Positions 48,422 through 57,710 of a stretch of 64,000 nt of DNA are shown one piece after another; the stretch's first letter is position 1; every line of letters starts with the position of its first letter. The DNA is from Trichormus_B sp936914905 (GTDB lineage Bacteria; Cyanobacteriota; Cyanobacteriia; Cyanobacteriales; Nostocaceae). The stretch lies in assembly GCF_039871975.1 (NCBI RefSeq), contig NZ_JBDPLL010000001.1; one strand, given 5' to 3'. The notes under the pieces are model-generated. The model did no database searches and was not told the DNA's origin. It worked only from the letters and a program-made list of their open reading frames with translations. The position numbers and the translations under genes are program-made.

Positions 48422-49654
48422 TTGGTGAATAAACCTCAAATCCCCAATTTACTACTGCCAGCACCGCTTTTAGGCTCAAATGCTGGTTCTTTTACTGAGT
48501 TTACAGTAACTCAAAGGATGCCAGATATTGCTCGTCGTGTAATTGCAGAAAATAAATTTTCTATCGACATAAATCAAAGCTTGGAAGAATTAGCCGCAGA
48601 ACTACCAAGTGGATATTTACGAACTTTAACCAATGATACTGGTGCAGATTTTCAGGACTGGGAGAAATATTTAGCACTCTATCAACATCAGCGTTGGGTA
48701 GATGTACCTTGGTTTTTTGCAGAAACCTATTTCTATCGTCTGATTCTCAATATTACTAATTACTTCCAACCAGGTGACTCAGAAGGTATTGACCCATTTT
48801 TATTACAAAAGATTCAAGGGTTAGAAACATCAATTAATTCAATTAATTCTTTATGTACTCAAGTGGAAAAATGGTTGGTTGAGTCTAAACAAGAAGGTAA
48901 ACCGAGTAAATCATCTCTCATTGCTTTATTATATTTTGCCTTGTGGGGAAACCGGGTTGATTTAAGTTTATGGTCTGCTTTTGAAGATGACAAAAGTAGT
49001 TTTGATATTCAGATTCAATTAAATAATATTTTAATAGATGACTCCTTTGCTGTTACTAAGTTATTAACTAAATCCCATAAGAACCGCATTGATTTTGTGA
49101 TTGATAATGCAGGTTTTGAGTTAATTTGTGATTTGTGTTTGGTAGATTTTCTCTTGGGTAGTGGTTTTGCCAATCAGGTTTATCTTCATTTAAAGCCCCA
49201 TCCAACTTTTGTATCTGATGCGATGATAAAAGATGTGCTTTATACTAAAGATTTTTTAGTACAAAGTAGCTATCCTCACGTTCAATCTTTGGGAAAGAGA
49301 TTAACAGAAAATTTAGCTTCCGGTCCGTTAGTTTTAGCTGAAGATTATTTTTGGACTTCACCTTTAGCGTTTTGGGAAATACCAATATTACTCAAAGATG
49401 AGTTAGCGAAGTCGAATTTAATGATTGTTAAAGGTGATGCTAATTATCGGCGTTTGCTAGGCGATCGCTCTTGGGATTTTACCAAAAAATTTGCAGATGT
49501 AGTTTCTTATTTGCCAGCACCAATTGTAGCTTTACGCACTTTAAAATCAGAAGTTGCTACGGGACTGAAAGCTGAAGTTATACTGGAATTAGCAAATACT
49601 GATCCTAATTGGTTAACCAATGGACAGTGGGGTGTAATCCAGTTGATAAGTTAA
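48422..49654 (+). CDS. Damage-control phosphatase ARMT1-like (DUF89) protein
   Basis: 410 residues of the DUF89/ARMT1-like family, metal-dependent phosphatases thought to remove damaged phosphometabolites. Blocks: PSGYLRTLTNDTGADFQDWEKYL, VPWFFAETYFYRLIL, ALWGNRVDLSLW, IDFVIDNAGFELICDLCLVDFLL with the conserved DN-x-G-E-like site, and MIVKGDANYRRLLGDRSW. The start may be the TTG at 48422 or the GTG at 48425; no ATG is suitably placed. Intact. A metallophosphoesterase gene follows 78 bases downstream. Confidence 0.85.
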   Translation: MVNKPQIPNLLLPAPLLGSNAGSFTEFTVTQRMPDIARRVIAENKFSIDINQSLEELAAELPSGYLRTLTNDTGADFQDWEKYLALYQHQRWVDVPWFFAETYFYRLILNITNYFQPGDSEGIDPFLLQKIQGLETSINSINSLCTQVEKWLVESKQEGKPSKSSLIALLYFALWGNRVDLSLWSAFEDDKSSFDIQIQLNNILIDDSFAVTKLLTKSHKNRIDFVIDNAGFELICDLCLVDFLLGSGFANQVYLHLKPHPTFVSDAMIKDVLYTKDFLVQSSYPHVQSLGKRLTENLASGPLVLAEDYFWTSPLAFWEIPILLKDELAKSNLMIVKGDANYRRLLGDRSWDFTKKFADVVSYLPAPIVALRTLKSEVATGLKAEVILELANTDPNWLTNGQWGVIQLIS

Positions 49655-49732
49655 GGTATTTAGTAGATACTTTAGCTAGTTGCAGCTATGAAATTGATTT
49701 CTGAACCATCAGTTCCTATAAAAATCTAAAAG

Positions 49733-50392
49733 ATGAAGCAAAGGGTGCGATGGGAGCATCCTAGCATCTTGCAGGGTGGAATTGATCAAACTGCGATGAT
49801 TTTAGATGATCGTAAAGAGGCAAGTCCAGATTTTCCATTCATGGTGATAGGTGATAGTGGAACTAAATCCCACTATGGTTCTCATCCTCAAGGTCAAGTT
49901 GCGGAAATGATGCTGAATAATAGTTATGATTGCTGTTATGTTTTACATACTGGTGATGTGATTTATGTGGTGGGTTCTCGCGAGTATTATCCGGCTAATT
50001 TTATTGAACCTTACCGGGAATTTTTGGTAGGTGGTGAAAGTCCCAACAATATTGCTTATGACCAAATGGTTTTTAAGTTACCCATTTTGCCAGTTTTGGG
50101 TAATCATGATTACTATGATGTGCCTTTGATATATCGGTTTGTGATGGGTGCGACTTTACCTTTATGCCGAATGTTACGCTATAGGGATATTGAAATTGGT
50201 TGGTATGGTTCAAATCAAGGAGATGCTTATACAAGAGCATGTATTAATTATTTAGCAGCTCTTGCTCCCAGCGAGTTGGAAAATCATTTAGACTTACATT
50301 ATACTGCTAGAAGTGATACTGGTGTATGTTTGCGTTATCAACCGAGAAATTTCACCCGCTTACCTAAGCGGTATTATACGTTTCCTTATGGT
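49733..50392 (+). CDS. Metallophosphoesterase, interrupted by an assembly gap
   Basis: About 220 residues precede the N run at 50393. The calcineurin-like motifs are present: VIGDSGTKSHYG for GDxxG, LHTGDVIYVVG for GDxxx, and VLGNHDYYDVP for GNHD. The C-terminal His motifs would lie in or beyond the gap. Sequence after the gap (50493-50524) does not obviously belong to this gene, so the true 3' end is unknown. Family members hydrolyse phosphoesters; substrate unknown. Confidence 0.8.
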
Positions 50393-50492
50393 NNNNNNNN
50401 NNNNNNNNNNNNNNNNNNNNNNNNNNNNNNNNNNNNNNNNNNNNNNNNNNNNNNNNNNNNNNNNNNNNNNNNNNNNNNNNNNNNNNNNNNNN
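50393..50492. other. Assembly gap (100 N)
   Basis: Run of exactly 100 N, probably a scaffold join of unknown true length. It separates the metallophosphoesterase N-terminal part from the VOC gene. Confidence 0.95.
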
Positions 50493-50569
50493 CTTATAGG
50501 GTTCGTGAGGAATTGGTGGGTTAGTAATTAGGTCTTCAATAACTTTTAAAACTTTTTCCATTTTCCTAT

Positions 50570-50932
50570 TTAATGAGGATCACAAGGAATATCAATGATA
50601 AACCCATCAGGGTCATAAAAGTACACATCTCTACCTGTAGAAAGAGTAACTGGTCCGTGTGCAATTACTAAATTATTTTCTCTGATCACATCAAATAATT
50701 CTGCCTCAATATCAAATACCAAATGATAAGCTATAGTAAAGGACTTACTGAGGTCAGGGTCTGGTGGTAATAATTCCGGTTCTCCAAATAAGTCTAATAT
50801 CGTTCCATCAGCAGTGACAAAATTAGCGATTTTTCCAGCATTTACAAGTTCTACTAAAGTTGCTGGTACTTCCTCTCCTGTAAATTCGTGTAAACATAAA
50901 ATATGACGGTAAAAATACCGAGATGCTTGCAT
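50570..50932 (-). CDS. VOC (glyoxalase/bleomycin-resistance) superfamily protein, start uncertain
   Basis: 120 residues from the ATG at 50932, but the VOC first strand lies upstream in the same frame (KVHHIALNVRD), so the annotated ATG starts too late. No ATG, GTG or TTG stands at the expected beginning, and a TGA lies about 25 codons upstream. The rest of the fold is present: RYFYRHILCLHEFTGEE, NLVIAHGPVTLSTGRDVYFYDPDGFIID. The gene may be dead at its start codon or use a non-standard start. Function unknown. Confidence 0.7.
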   Translation of the reverse strand: MQASRYFYRHILCLHEFTGEEVPATLVELVNAGKIANFVTADGTILDLFGEPELLPPDPDLSKSFTIAYHLVFDIEAELFDVIRENNLVIAHGPVTLSTGRDVYFYDPDGFIIDIPCDPH

Positions 50933-51101
50933 ATCGCGGACATTTAAAGCGATATGATGGACTTTTCGTAGGTAGCCGATGGGAATTTTGACAATTCAAA
51001 AGACATGAAGAATTAAGAGTTGTTTCATACAGTCTAACGCGAGCAAGTGTCTGAATATCACTATTGTTGCGTTAATATGATACTCAAGGGGGAAATATTC
51101 T

Positions 51102-51324
51102 ACTATGACTGAACTGGACAATGATCAATGATCAGGAATTTCTTCATGGTGCTGCGTTTTTACGGCTAATGGATCATGGAGAACAGATAAAAATCACTCA
51201 CTAATCCTGGATACACCCGTCAATTTACTTGGTTGATACTGGTAACAGTAAGTCAGCTATTCTGTTTGAAGTTTCTAAGAAACCGAAATCTGATGCTATT
51301 TGGGAATATGCAATATAGTAAATA
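51102..51324 (+). pseudogene. Short unknown gene relic
   Basis: Plus-strand pieces read NDQEFLHGAAFLRLMDHGEQIKITH and YLVDTGNSKSAILFEVSKKPKS, in more than one frame with stops between. It looks like a short cyanobacterial protein of unknown function; I cannot name a family. Confidence 0.4.
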
Positions 51325-51558
51325 TCAACTAGATTTTATGGCTCTCCTAGACTTGCTATGTTAAATTAATACTTAATACGAGCTTAAATTGATTAAATAG
51401 GAAGGGATTAAATACAATCAAATTGTATTTGATTAAATCTTTTGTTCTGTATGTATGAAACTTTATCATATCAATATTTTCAGCCATTTTTATGTATTAA
51501 TCTATCATACCCAAACTGGGAGAGCCGATTTTATTTCATTGATTCTGAAGTTATAACT

Positions 51559-51786
51559 ATGCAGAAATTTACTATAGCTGAAGCATCTCAAAAGTTATCT
51601 GACTTGATTGAAAAAGCACTTAAGCGTGAGGAAATTATTATCATGAAACATAATAAACATACTGTAAAATTAACACCAGTATTACCAGTTAAAATTCGTC
51701 CTAAATTTGGTAGTGCGAAGGGAATAGTAACAATGGCTGATAATTTTGATGAACATTATATACTCATCTCCACAGTCACCAATTAA
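51559..51786 (+). CDS. Phd/YefM-type antitoxin, orphan, C-terminus probably frameshifted
   Basis: 75 residues from ATG 51559: MQKFTIAEASQKLSDLIEKALKREEIIIMKHNKHTVKLTPV, the classic Phd/YefM DNA-binding N-terminus. An upstream in-frame ATG at 51442 gives a 39-residue non-conserved extension and is less likely. The tail FGSAKGIVTMADNFDEHY then departs from the usual end (DNFDEPLEDF...), which suggests a late frameshift. The VapC- or RelE-type toxin that should follow is absent; a dead aldo/keto reductase starts one base later on the other strand. Confidence 0.75.
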   Translation: MQKFTIAEASQKLSDLIEKALKREEIIIMKHNKHTVKLTPVLPVKIRPKFGSAKGIVTMADNFDEHYILISTVTN

Positions 51787-52665
51787 CTAATACAAATCCC
51801 GCGACTGCTGCGAAACCACATGTATATTTTCTAAATCCTCAGCATCCAACTAAAACCAAATACATTAGCATTATCTTCTATATGTTCAGCAATTCCTAAC
51901 CTTGCACCGACAATTACACCACGCACTGATGGCTGATTGTAAATATAATTTACAGCCACATTAGCAATATTCACTTGATGCTTATCAGCTATTTCTTTCA
52001 GTGTAGAAAGTAGAATTTGAAATAATCCCCAACTACCCCAGTTATCAATCATATTTTTGTATTTCTTCAAACTGGAAGTATTCAAATCAAAACCGCGTGG
52101 TTCTCGTTTACTTAAATATTCCTCTGAAAATAAACCACTGCAAATACTACCATAAGTAAAAAATTTAATATCATGTTATTGACACAATTTGACCATATTT
52201 ACTTGTGGTCTTCTCTCAACTAATAAAAACTGCACTTGATTAGAAACAATTCTGATGCCTGCTTCCGTGATAATTTACAAATGTTCTGTATCAAAGTTAG
52301 TTAAAGCCAAATGTTGGATTGTACCCTCAGTTTGCAATTTTGCCATGTATTTGAGAGCATATAAATAGTTAGAGTCTCGATATTCCCACGAATGATTTTC
52401 CTCAACAATATTTTTCGTCATCTTTTCCGGACGAGGAACCCATTTTGTAAAAGCTTGAATATTATTGACAGCTTCTTCACCACGAGTAGTAATTAATTGA
52501 CGACGGAACTCACCAATTAAATCTTCTGCTGGTCCATAATGGTTTGCTAAATCCCAAGTCGTAAAACCAGCATCCACATATTGAAATATCGACTCAATAG
52601 CAATTTTGGGGTTAATGCGTCCATGTCCACCGGAGATCTGGCACATTCCATATTAAAAGTCGGCT
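51787..52665 (-). pseudogene. Aldo/keto reductase pseudogene
   Basis: Reads MCQISGGHGRINPKIAIESIFQYVDAGFTTWDLANHYGPAEDLIGEF, with the catalytic Asp/Tyr region of AKRs, then EGTIQHLALTNFDTEHL, then (after stops) QVQFLLVERRP, SKREPRGFDLNTSSLKKY, NVAVNYIYNQPSVRGVIVGAR, and in a third frame LDAEDLENIHVVS to 51787. Four or more stops/frameshifts. NADPH-dependent oxidoreductase family; substrate unknown. Confidence 0.87.
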
Positions 52666-52752
52666 GATTTTTAAATCAGGCCTAAATTGTAAATAACTTT
52701 CTTGAGGTAAAATGATATTCTTGATGTTATTATTTCCTGTTTTTTCTGCTTA

Positions 52753-53035
52753 TTATACAACATAAGGTGCAACGTTTTGAGTTTCCTCTGTTCTCAATCT
52801 TTCTTTATAGAAAAACATATTATTTCTACCGTTAATAACGATATTTATAATCGCTTCTAAAGAATCCATCCCATATTTTTTCAGGGCATTCTTTTTCAGA
52901 TTTTTTCTCTTCTAAGAATGTTACCACCATTGATATGACATCCTCCAAAATGTATGCTAAAAACTTCTGCACCTTTAGTAGTATCTAAGGCGTTAGCAGG
53001 TTGTAAAACTGATTATCTACAAGCAACAAGTGAAT
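52753..53035 (-). pseudogene. petJ: Cytochrome c6 (PetJ-like) pseudogene
   Basis: Minus-strand frames read TTKGAEVFSIHFGGCHINGGN then, after a frameshift, KNLKKNALKKYGMDSLEAIINIV and NMFFYKERL, the standard c6 order with the C-terminal Met-region. The haem motif CxxCH has become FGGCH: the first Cys is lost by a single change. The signal peptide is not recognisable. Cytochrome c6 carries electrons from cytochrome b6f to photosystem I. Dead. Confidence 0.85.
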
Positions 53036-53053
53036 AATATAAAAATCATTAGT

Positions 53054-53287
53054 TTATTCATAATTATAAAGACTCAAAATGTATGTAAAACCTGGAAAAC
53101 TGGCACATTTTTCTTGCAACTCTTCTGCATAACTGACATCCTCAATTTTGTAAGACATGATGCAAATTCCATCTGGCATTTTTTCAGAGCCAATCAATTT
53201 ACTTTGATGATTTCCCGCTATTGTCTTAAATTCAGCACCATAGCGTTTCCAAACCTCCCCATCACAAGTGATATTTACGCGCCACAT
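53054..53287 (-). CDS. Small hypothetical protein
   Basis: 77 residues from ATG 53287 (MWRVNITCDGEVWKRYGAEF...), upstream sequence being unlike coding DNA. It contains GSEKMPDGICIMSYKIEDVSYAEELQEKCASFPG, with no motif I can assign. The absence of stops in a decayed neighbourhood suggests a real gene. No family recognised. Confidence 0.5.
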   Translation of the reverse strand: MWRVNITCDGEVWKRYGAEFKTIAGNHQSKLIGSEKMPDGICIMSYKIEDVSYAEELQEKCASFPGFTYILSLYNYE

Positions 53288-53432
53288 AGTTAATTTGTAA
53301 ATTAGGATTAGGATATAGATGCCAGACTGCTTTGAGAAGTCAGGCATCTGGGTATTCATCATCTCACAAATAGGTAACTTCACACAAATATTTAATTTGA
53401 TTCTATGTTTTATATCTAAAGGAGGTGTTTAT

Positions 53433-53507
53433 ATGAAAAAACCTACGCCACAATGCAAATGTAGCATTATATCCAATTTATATCCAATTTATATCCAAAT
53501 TAGCTAA
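53433..53507 (+). CDS. Candidate 24-residue small ORF
   Basis: ATG at 53433 is preceded at ideal spacing by AAAGGAGGTG, an excellent ribosome site. The product begins MKKPTPQCKC and ends IYIQIS. Its last third is encoded by about three tandem units of an 11-bp repeat (TTATATCCAAT). It ends 10 bases before the SD of the downstream coiled-coil gene and could be a leader peptide. Translation is unproven. Confidence 0.45.
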   Translation: MKKPTPQCKCSIISNLYPIYIQIS

Positions 53508-53520
53508 GTTCTAAGGAGTG

Positions 53521-54300
53521 AAAATGACTAACAACATTAAAGAAAAAATTCAAGCAGATTTACAAGAAGCTAAAGCAACTGGACAATTAAGAACTGAGAA
53601 TATTAGAGAAATTGTCAAAACCGCAGTTTCTCAGGTCGCTAGTGAATTAAAAGAGGGTTCTAGTGAATTACGGACCTTAGTGAAAGATGCTGTCTCCACA
53701 GTCATTGAAAATCTCCAAGACAAAGGTAGCGAAATTAGAGAAGAAGTAACAGCTGCTATTGAAGGTGCTTTAGAAGGGGTGAATAGTAAAAGACATGATG
53801 CTATTGTCAAAAGCCAAACAGAACTAAAACAAATCCAGGCAAAATTAGATCATGAAGAAGAACAACTTCAGCAAGAAGTTGAGGGAATTTTAACAGAACT
53901 TGAACACACGAGTCAAGATAAATCTGCTAATATAAAGAGTGGGATCGCATCAGCCATTAATGCTATCCAAGATAGTGAAGAAGTCGCCTTATTGAAGAAA
54001 CGCTACGCCCAACTGCAAGCACAGCTAGCCATTATTCGGGCGAATTTAGCCGCACGTTATGGTGGACGTTCTGTAGAAATCAAAGAATATTTAGACGATG
54101 CCCAAACCTGGTACAACCAAGCCCGTCCCCAAGCGGAAATGATGGTTACACAAGTAGAAGAAAAGCACTCTCAGTTAGACAATAAATTAGGTGAAGTCGG
54201 TGTATCCATAGCTAGAAAAGAGCGGCAGATAAAGCAACATTTGAGAGAATTACTATTAACAACTGCTGATTTATTCAAAGATAAAGAAGCTGGTAATTAA
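53521..54300 (+). CDS. Long coiled-coil/amphipathic-helix protein of unknown function
   Basis: About 259 residues, almost wholly helical. Residues 15-95 carry repeated segments such as IREIVKTAVSQVASELKEG and IREEVTAAIEGALEG, reminiscent of apolipoprotein-like or stress helices. Residues 100-145 and 180-240 are coiled coil. No signal peptide or membrane segment. Start at the first in-frame ATG behind AAGGAGTG. Intact. I do not recognise a named family with certainty. It may bind membranes or nucleic acid (inference from helix amphipathicity). Confidence 0.75.
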   Translation, partial: KMTNNIKEKIQADLQEAKATGQLRTENIREIVKTAVSQVASELKEGSSELRTLVKDAVSTVIENLQDKGSEIREEVTAAIEGALEGVNSKRHDAIVKSQTELKQIQAKLDHEEEQLQQEVEGILTELEHTSQDKSANIKSGIASAINAIQDSEEVALLKKRYAQLQAQLAIIRANLAARYGGRSVEIKEYLDDAQTWYNQARPQAEMMVTQVEEKHSQLDNKLGEVGVSIARKERQIKQHLRELLLTTADLFKDKEAGN

Positions 54301-54530
54301 AGAGACTCCTATTCAAAAATAAGTAAAAATTCAGGAGTCATAGCATGTTTGAAAATTATAGGATACGTATAATTTGTCATTCTGACCAGAACCCAGTGGA
54401 GGGAAGAATCTCGATTTTTCGTCAAGTTATGAGATACTAAAGCCTACAGCACGCTCCGTGAACATTTAGCTATCGCTACATACCCTACGGGAAGCAAGCT
54501 ACAGTAACTTGGCAAAAAAAGAATCCTGAT

Positions 54531-55605
54531 TTAATCAGGTGGTTCTTCTGACTCTTGCTCAGATCGAGAACTAATGTCTAGCAGACAATCATCCAGGGTA
54601 TGAATTATGCTCTGTATTTCATCACAAAGAGAACGTCTAACAACAGACATAACAGCATCAATATGCTCTTGAGTACCAGCTTTGGCCAAATGCTTATATT
54701 TACTCAGTTTGTCTAATGTAGTGCATTGGAAATATGGGATTGGCACTTGTAATTTGTAGTACCAATATTTATTGAAGTTTTGACGGACTTGATAACGCGC
54801 TACCCAAGCCCCGGATGCAGCCAGAACACCCTGCTTCAATAAAAGTGTTTGTTGTTTTTCTAAGGCTGTAATCGCCTTTTGAATCCGCTCAAATCGAGCT
54901 AGTTTATCCTGTGACGAATATCAGAGTCAGCAATTTCTGCAAATAGATTCCAAATTCCATCATGCCTATCTCCCAAGCAGTAAAGAGCTTTACCGATGTT
55001 TTGGCTATTGACCCAATTAGTTAGGGAGAGATTGTCTTGAAAGAATGCTCCTTAATATATACCCTGTAATCGCCCTGTTTTATACTCCTTCTAGTACACA
55101 GGCTTTCCTTTCTCTTGAGAGCGTAACCGCACTTTCCCCCGTCTAAGCAGACCTCTGTTAATTTCTGTTTGAGGTTCGGGGGAGATAAGTCCACTTTTTT
55201 GACTTGGCGATGATACTTACTATAACCAACTTCTATCCCTGTTAGACCCTTAAGGTCATTCTCTGCCTCCTGGAATGACTCGTTGGCGGCAAGTAATAAA
55301 CAGCACTTTTCAAGCAATGGGCTAAATCCCCTATACGGTTCTATCCCCAAAGGAGATGCTTGTTTGTTAGTGATTTTAATATCACCAATGCAACTCCTTA
55401 TTGTCCGTGTTTTACCTTTGTTGTGACAGTCTTTTCTCCGACAAAAAAAAGGCGCTTTTTGGACTGACATGTTCTAAAACCTGGTCGCGTACAGATGTTT
55501 CAATGCCCTCAGATGTTTCGATTTTTTAGGTGGGGTATTTTTATAAAAGATTTTGGCTATCTCTTTGATGTGAGCTTCTAAAAGTTTTTTATGTTCTGCT
55601 TTCAT
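54531..55605 (-). pseudogene. ISKra4-family transposase pseudogene
   Basis: Starts at ATG 55605 (KAEHKKLLEAHIKEIAKIFY), loses frame, continues as FCRRKDCHNKGKTRTIRS with a Cys pair, EPYRGFSPLLEKCCLLLAA, SYSKYHRQVKKVDL-type text, EVCLDGGKCGY (the LDGGK block with the first catalytic Asp), then after a stop at 55021 NWVNSQNIGKALYCLGDRHDGIWNLF (second catalytic region), and ends at 54531. This order is diagnostic for ISKra4. A subterminal repeat TATACGAAT appears twice at 55625-55665, near the right end. Dead. Confidence 0.78.
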
Positions 55606-55786
55606 TATTTTAAACCATACTCTCTGATTCGTATAATTTTCTCAGTTATGGACAGCATTCGTATAGTCCCCCCTTAATTCGCCAGGTATCATCCCGAATT
55701 ACTTCTCTTTTCCTTTCTTTCATCTTCTTGCTAAATTGGGGTGCTCCCCTAAAGTATGACATTTTAGATTTTTAAAATATCATCTC

Positions 55787-55872
55787 AGAATGTTGGAGAA
55801 ATTGGTTAATTATCAAATAGGTATTTCTGGTGTTAATCTGAAACAGTTGACTGCTGATAGCTGAATGCTTAC
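55787..55872. repeat. Dispersed repeat, copy B (about 86 bp)
   Basis: Matches 572-658 with about a dozen substitutions and one indel. Lies between the ISKra4 relic and the GT39 gene. Confidence 0.7.
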
Positions 55873-55930
55873 GAAAATAAATTTCAGTAATAAATCCCTG
55901 ACCTTTGTAAAAAAGTTGGTATCTGAGGAT

Positions 55931-57565
55931 TTATGGTGAATGTCCTAGAGATGATAAAACTTGAATTAATTGATAATCTTTCACACTACCAACAACGCGA
56001 TAACTTTTAACTAAATCAACAGAATTAGGCGTATAAATCCAAGCGTAACTTAAAGGTGGTAATTGAGAAACAGACTTTACTTCCTGACCATGAATAGGAG
56101 TATAAAAATTAATCAATACAGCATTTTTACCATCTAAGTTCACAAAAGATACCGGATGATTTTGGAGAATTTTCACAATAGATTGTTGGTGGAAAAATAT
56201 TCTAAATGCAGGATTAAAATCTCCTAACAAACCTAAACTACCAGCCGTAGCTATAGATAGCCAACTTGTTATTAACCAAGCACTCACCCAGTAACGAGCC
56301 GTAAGAAAATTCTGATGAAAAAAGTAACGTAAAATCCAAATTAAAGGTACAATTAAGCAACCTAAACCTGTGACTAAAGCCACAATGGCATATTTCTTAA
56401 TATCAACCAAATTCGCAACGAAAATCACTATACTAGCTACAATTAAAATAATGCCTAGAACACCAAAACTATAGCTTATATTTCTAGGAAGATGGGCATT
56501 AGTCTTATTCGCTTGTCCTTGTTGGTAAATTTTTGCTAACCAATCTAACCCCACAGCCGCAAACATAGCGATAAAGGGATATAAACAAAGACTATAGTGC
56601 ATTAACCGAGTGGGAAATACAGTAATTTCTGTAAATAGAACTATTGGAAAACCTACTAATAGTAATTGGTAGCGAGAGCTGGGTTGACGAATTACTGAAA
56701 CTAACCCTAAGATGCTGAATAAAAACCAAGGAAAAGATTTTAATGGCACATTCCAGAAATAGTAAAGTATGCCATTACCAGGACGTTTAGTGCTACCTAA
56801 TTCTGCCACAAATCCCAACAAATTACCAACACTATCATCACCATAACGCTGCCAGTTAAACCATAACCAGACTAAAGTAGGAATTAAACCGACTAAACCT
56901 CCTAAATAGAGCATTGGGTTAGTAAGATGACGATGCTGACGATGTTCCCAAATTAGATAAGGTAATAATGCCGCTATTGGCAAACAAATCATAAAGCTTC
57001 TCATTAAAAAGCCCACACCAAAACTGACACCGACCATAAAACCATAAATAAGTCGATATTTAGGATATACTTCTGCTTTTAATAAACACAGAATAGCTAA
57101 ATATACCAACAAAATCATTGGTACATCAGGTGCAGTTAGGCGACAATATTGCAGCCAGAGAAATTCCACACTCAAAATAGCTGCCGATAGGTAAGCTAAT
57201 TTTTTATCTAGCAATGTTTTCGCTATTTCATATATAACTAATATGCTCAAAATTCCCGCAATCATACTAGGTATTCGCGGACTAGTATCACTAACGCCAA
57301 ATAACTGATAAAAAATAGCAATTAACCAATAAAAACCAGGGGTTTTATGATGGGCTGTTTTCCAAGGTGCTATCCAGTCACCAGAATCAAACATTAATCG
57401 CGCTCTCCTCGCATAAAGAGTTTCATCATGCGCCATAAGGCTAGTTTCACCAGAAGTAAATAATAATAAAGGAATTAGCCAAATTAACAAACTGATGTGG
57501 GGAAATTGCTTCAGTAGGAGAATTCGCTGTTTAATAGCGACAAATAAAGGTAATTTGTACAACAT
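55931..57565 (-). CDS. GT39 (ArnT/PMT-like) membrane glycosyltransferase
   Basis: 544 residues with about 11-13 predicted membrane segments. The luminal loop carrying DE after the first segment reads SLMAHDETLYARRARLMFDSGDWI, then KTPGFYWLIAIFYQLFGVSD, as in GT39/ArnT-type enzymes that use polyprenyl-phosphate-linked sugars. It should act in the inner membrane, transferring a sugar to lipid or protein outside the cytosol. ATG at 57565. Intact. The acceptor is unknown. Confidence 0.88.
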   Translation of the reverse strand: MLYKLPLFVAIKQRILLLKQFPHISLLIWLIPLLLFTSGETSLMAHDETLYARRARLMFDSGDWIAPWKTAHHKTPGFYWLIAIFYQLFGVSDTSPRIPSMIAGILSILVIYEIAKTLLDKKLAYLSAAILSVEFLWLQYCRLTAPDVPMILLVYLAILCLLKAEVYPKYRLIYGFMVGVSFGVGFLMRSFMICLPIAALLPYLIWEHRQHRHLTNPMLYLGGLVGLIPTLVWLWFNWQRYGDDSVGNLLGFVAELGSTKRPGNGILYYFWNVPLKSFPWFLFSILGLVSVIRQPSSRYQLLLVGFPIVLFTEITVFPTRLMHYSLCLYPFIAMFAAVGLDWLAKIYQQGQANKTNAHLPRNISYSFGVLGIILIVASIVIFVANLVDIKKYAIVALVTGLGCLIVPLIWILRYFFHQNFLTARYWVSAWLITSWLSIATAGSLGLLGDFNPAFRIFFHQQSIVKILQNHPVSFVNLDGKNAVLINFYTPIHGQEVKSVSQLPPLSYAWIYTPNSVDLVKSYRVVGSVKDYQLIQVLSSLGHSP

Positions 57566-57710
57566 TTATTGAATACGAGTTGAATATGTTGAATATTATG
57601 AGTTGTGAGCACCTAAGTTTAGTGCTGAAATGAAAATAATGTAAATTAGTATACGAAATTAGAACCATATTAGAACCATTTAGTGAAAGAATTTTCCAAA
57701 ATAGAAATTT

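Noticed and set aside
54305..54345. Possible terminator after the coiled-coil gene
   Set aside because: GACTCCT and AGGAGTC can pair, but the loop is over 20 bases and no T-run follows; too weak to list.
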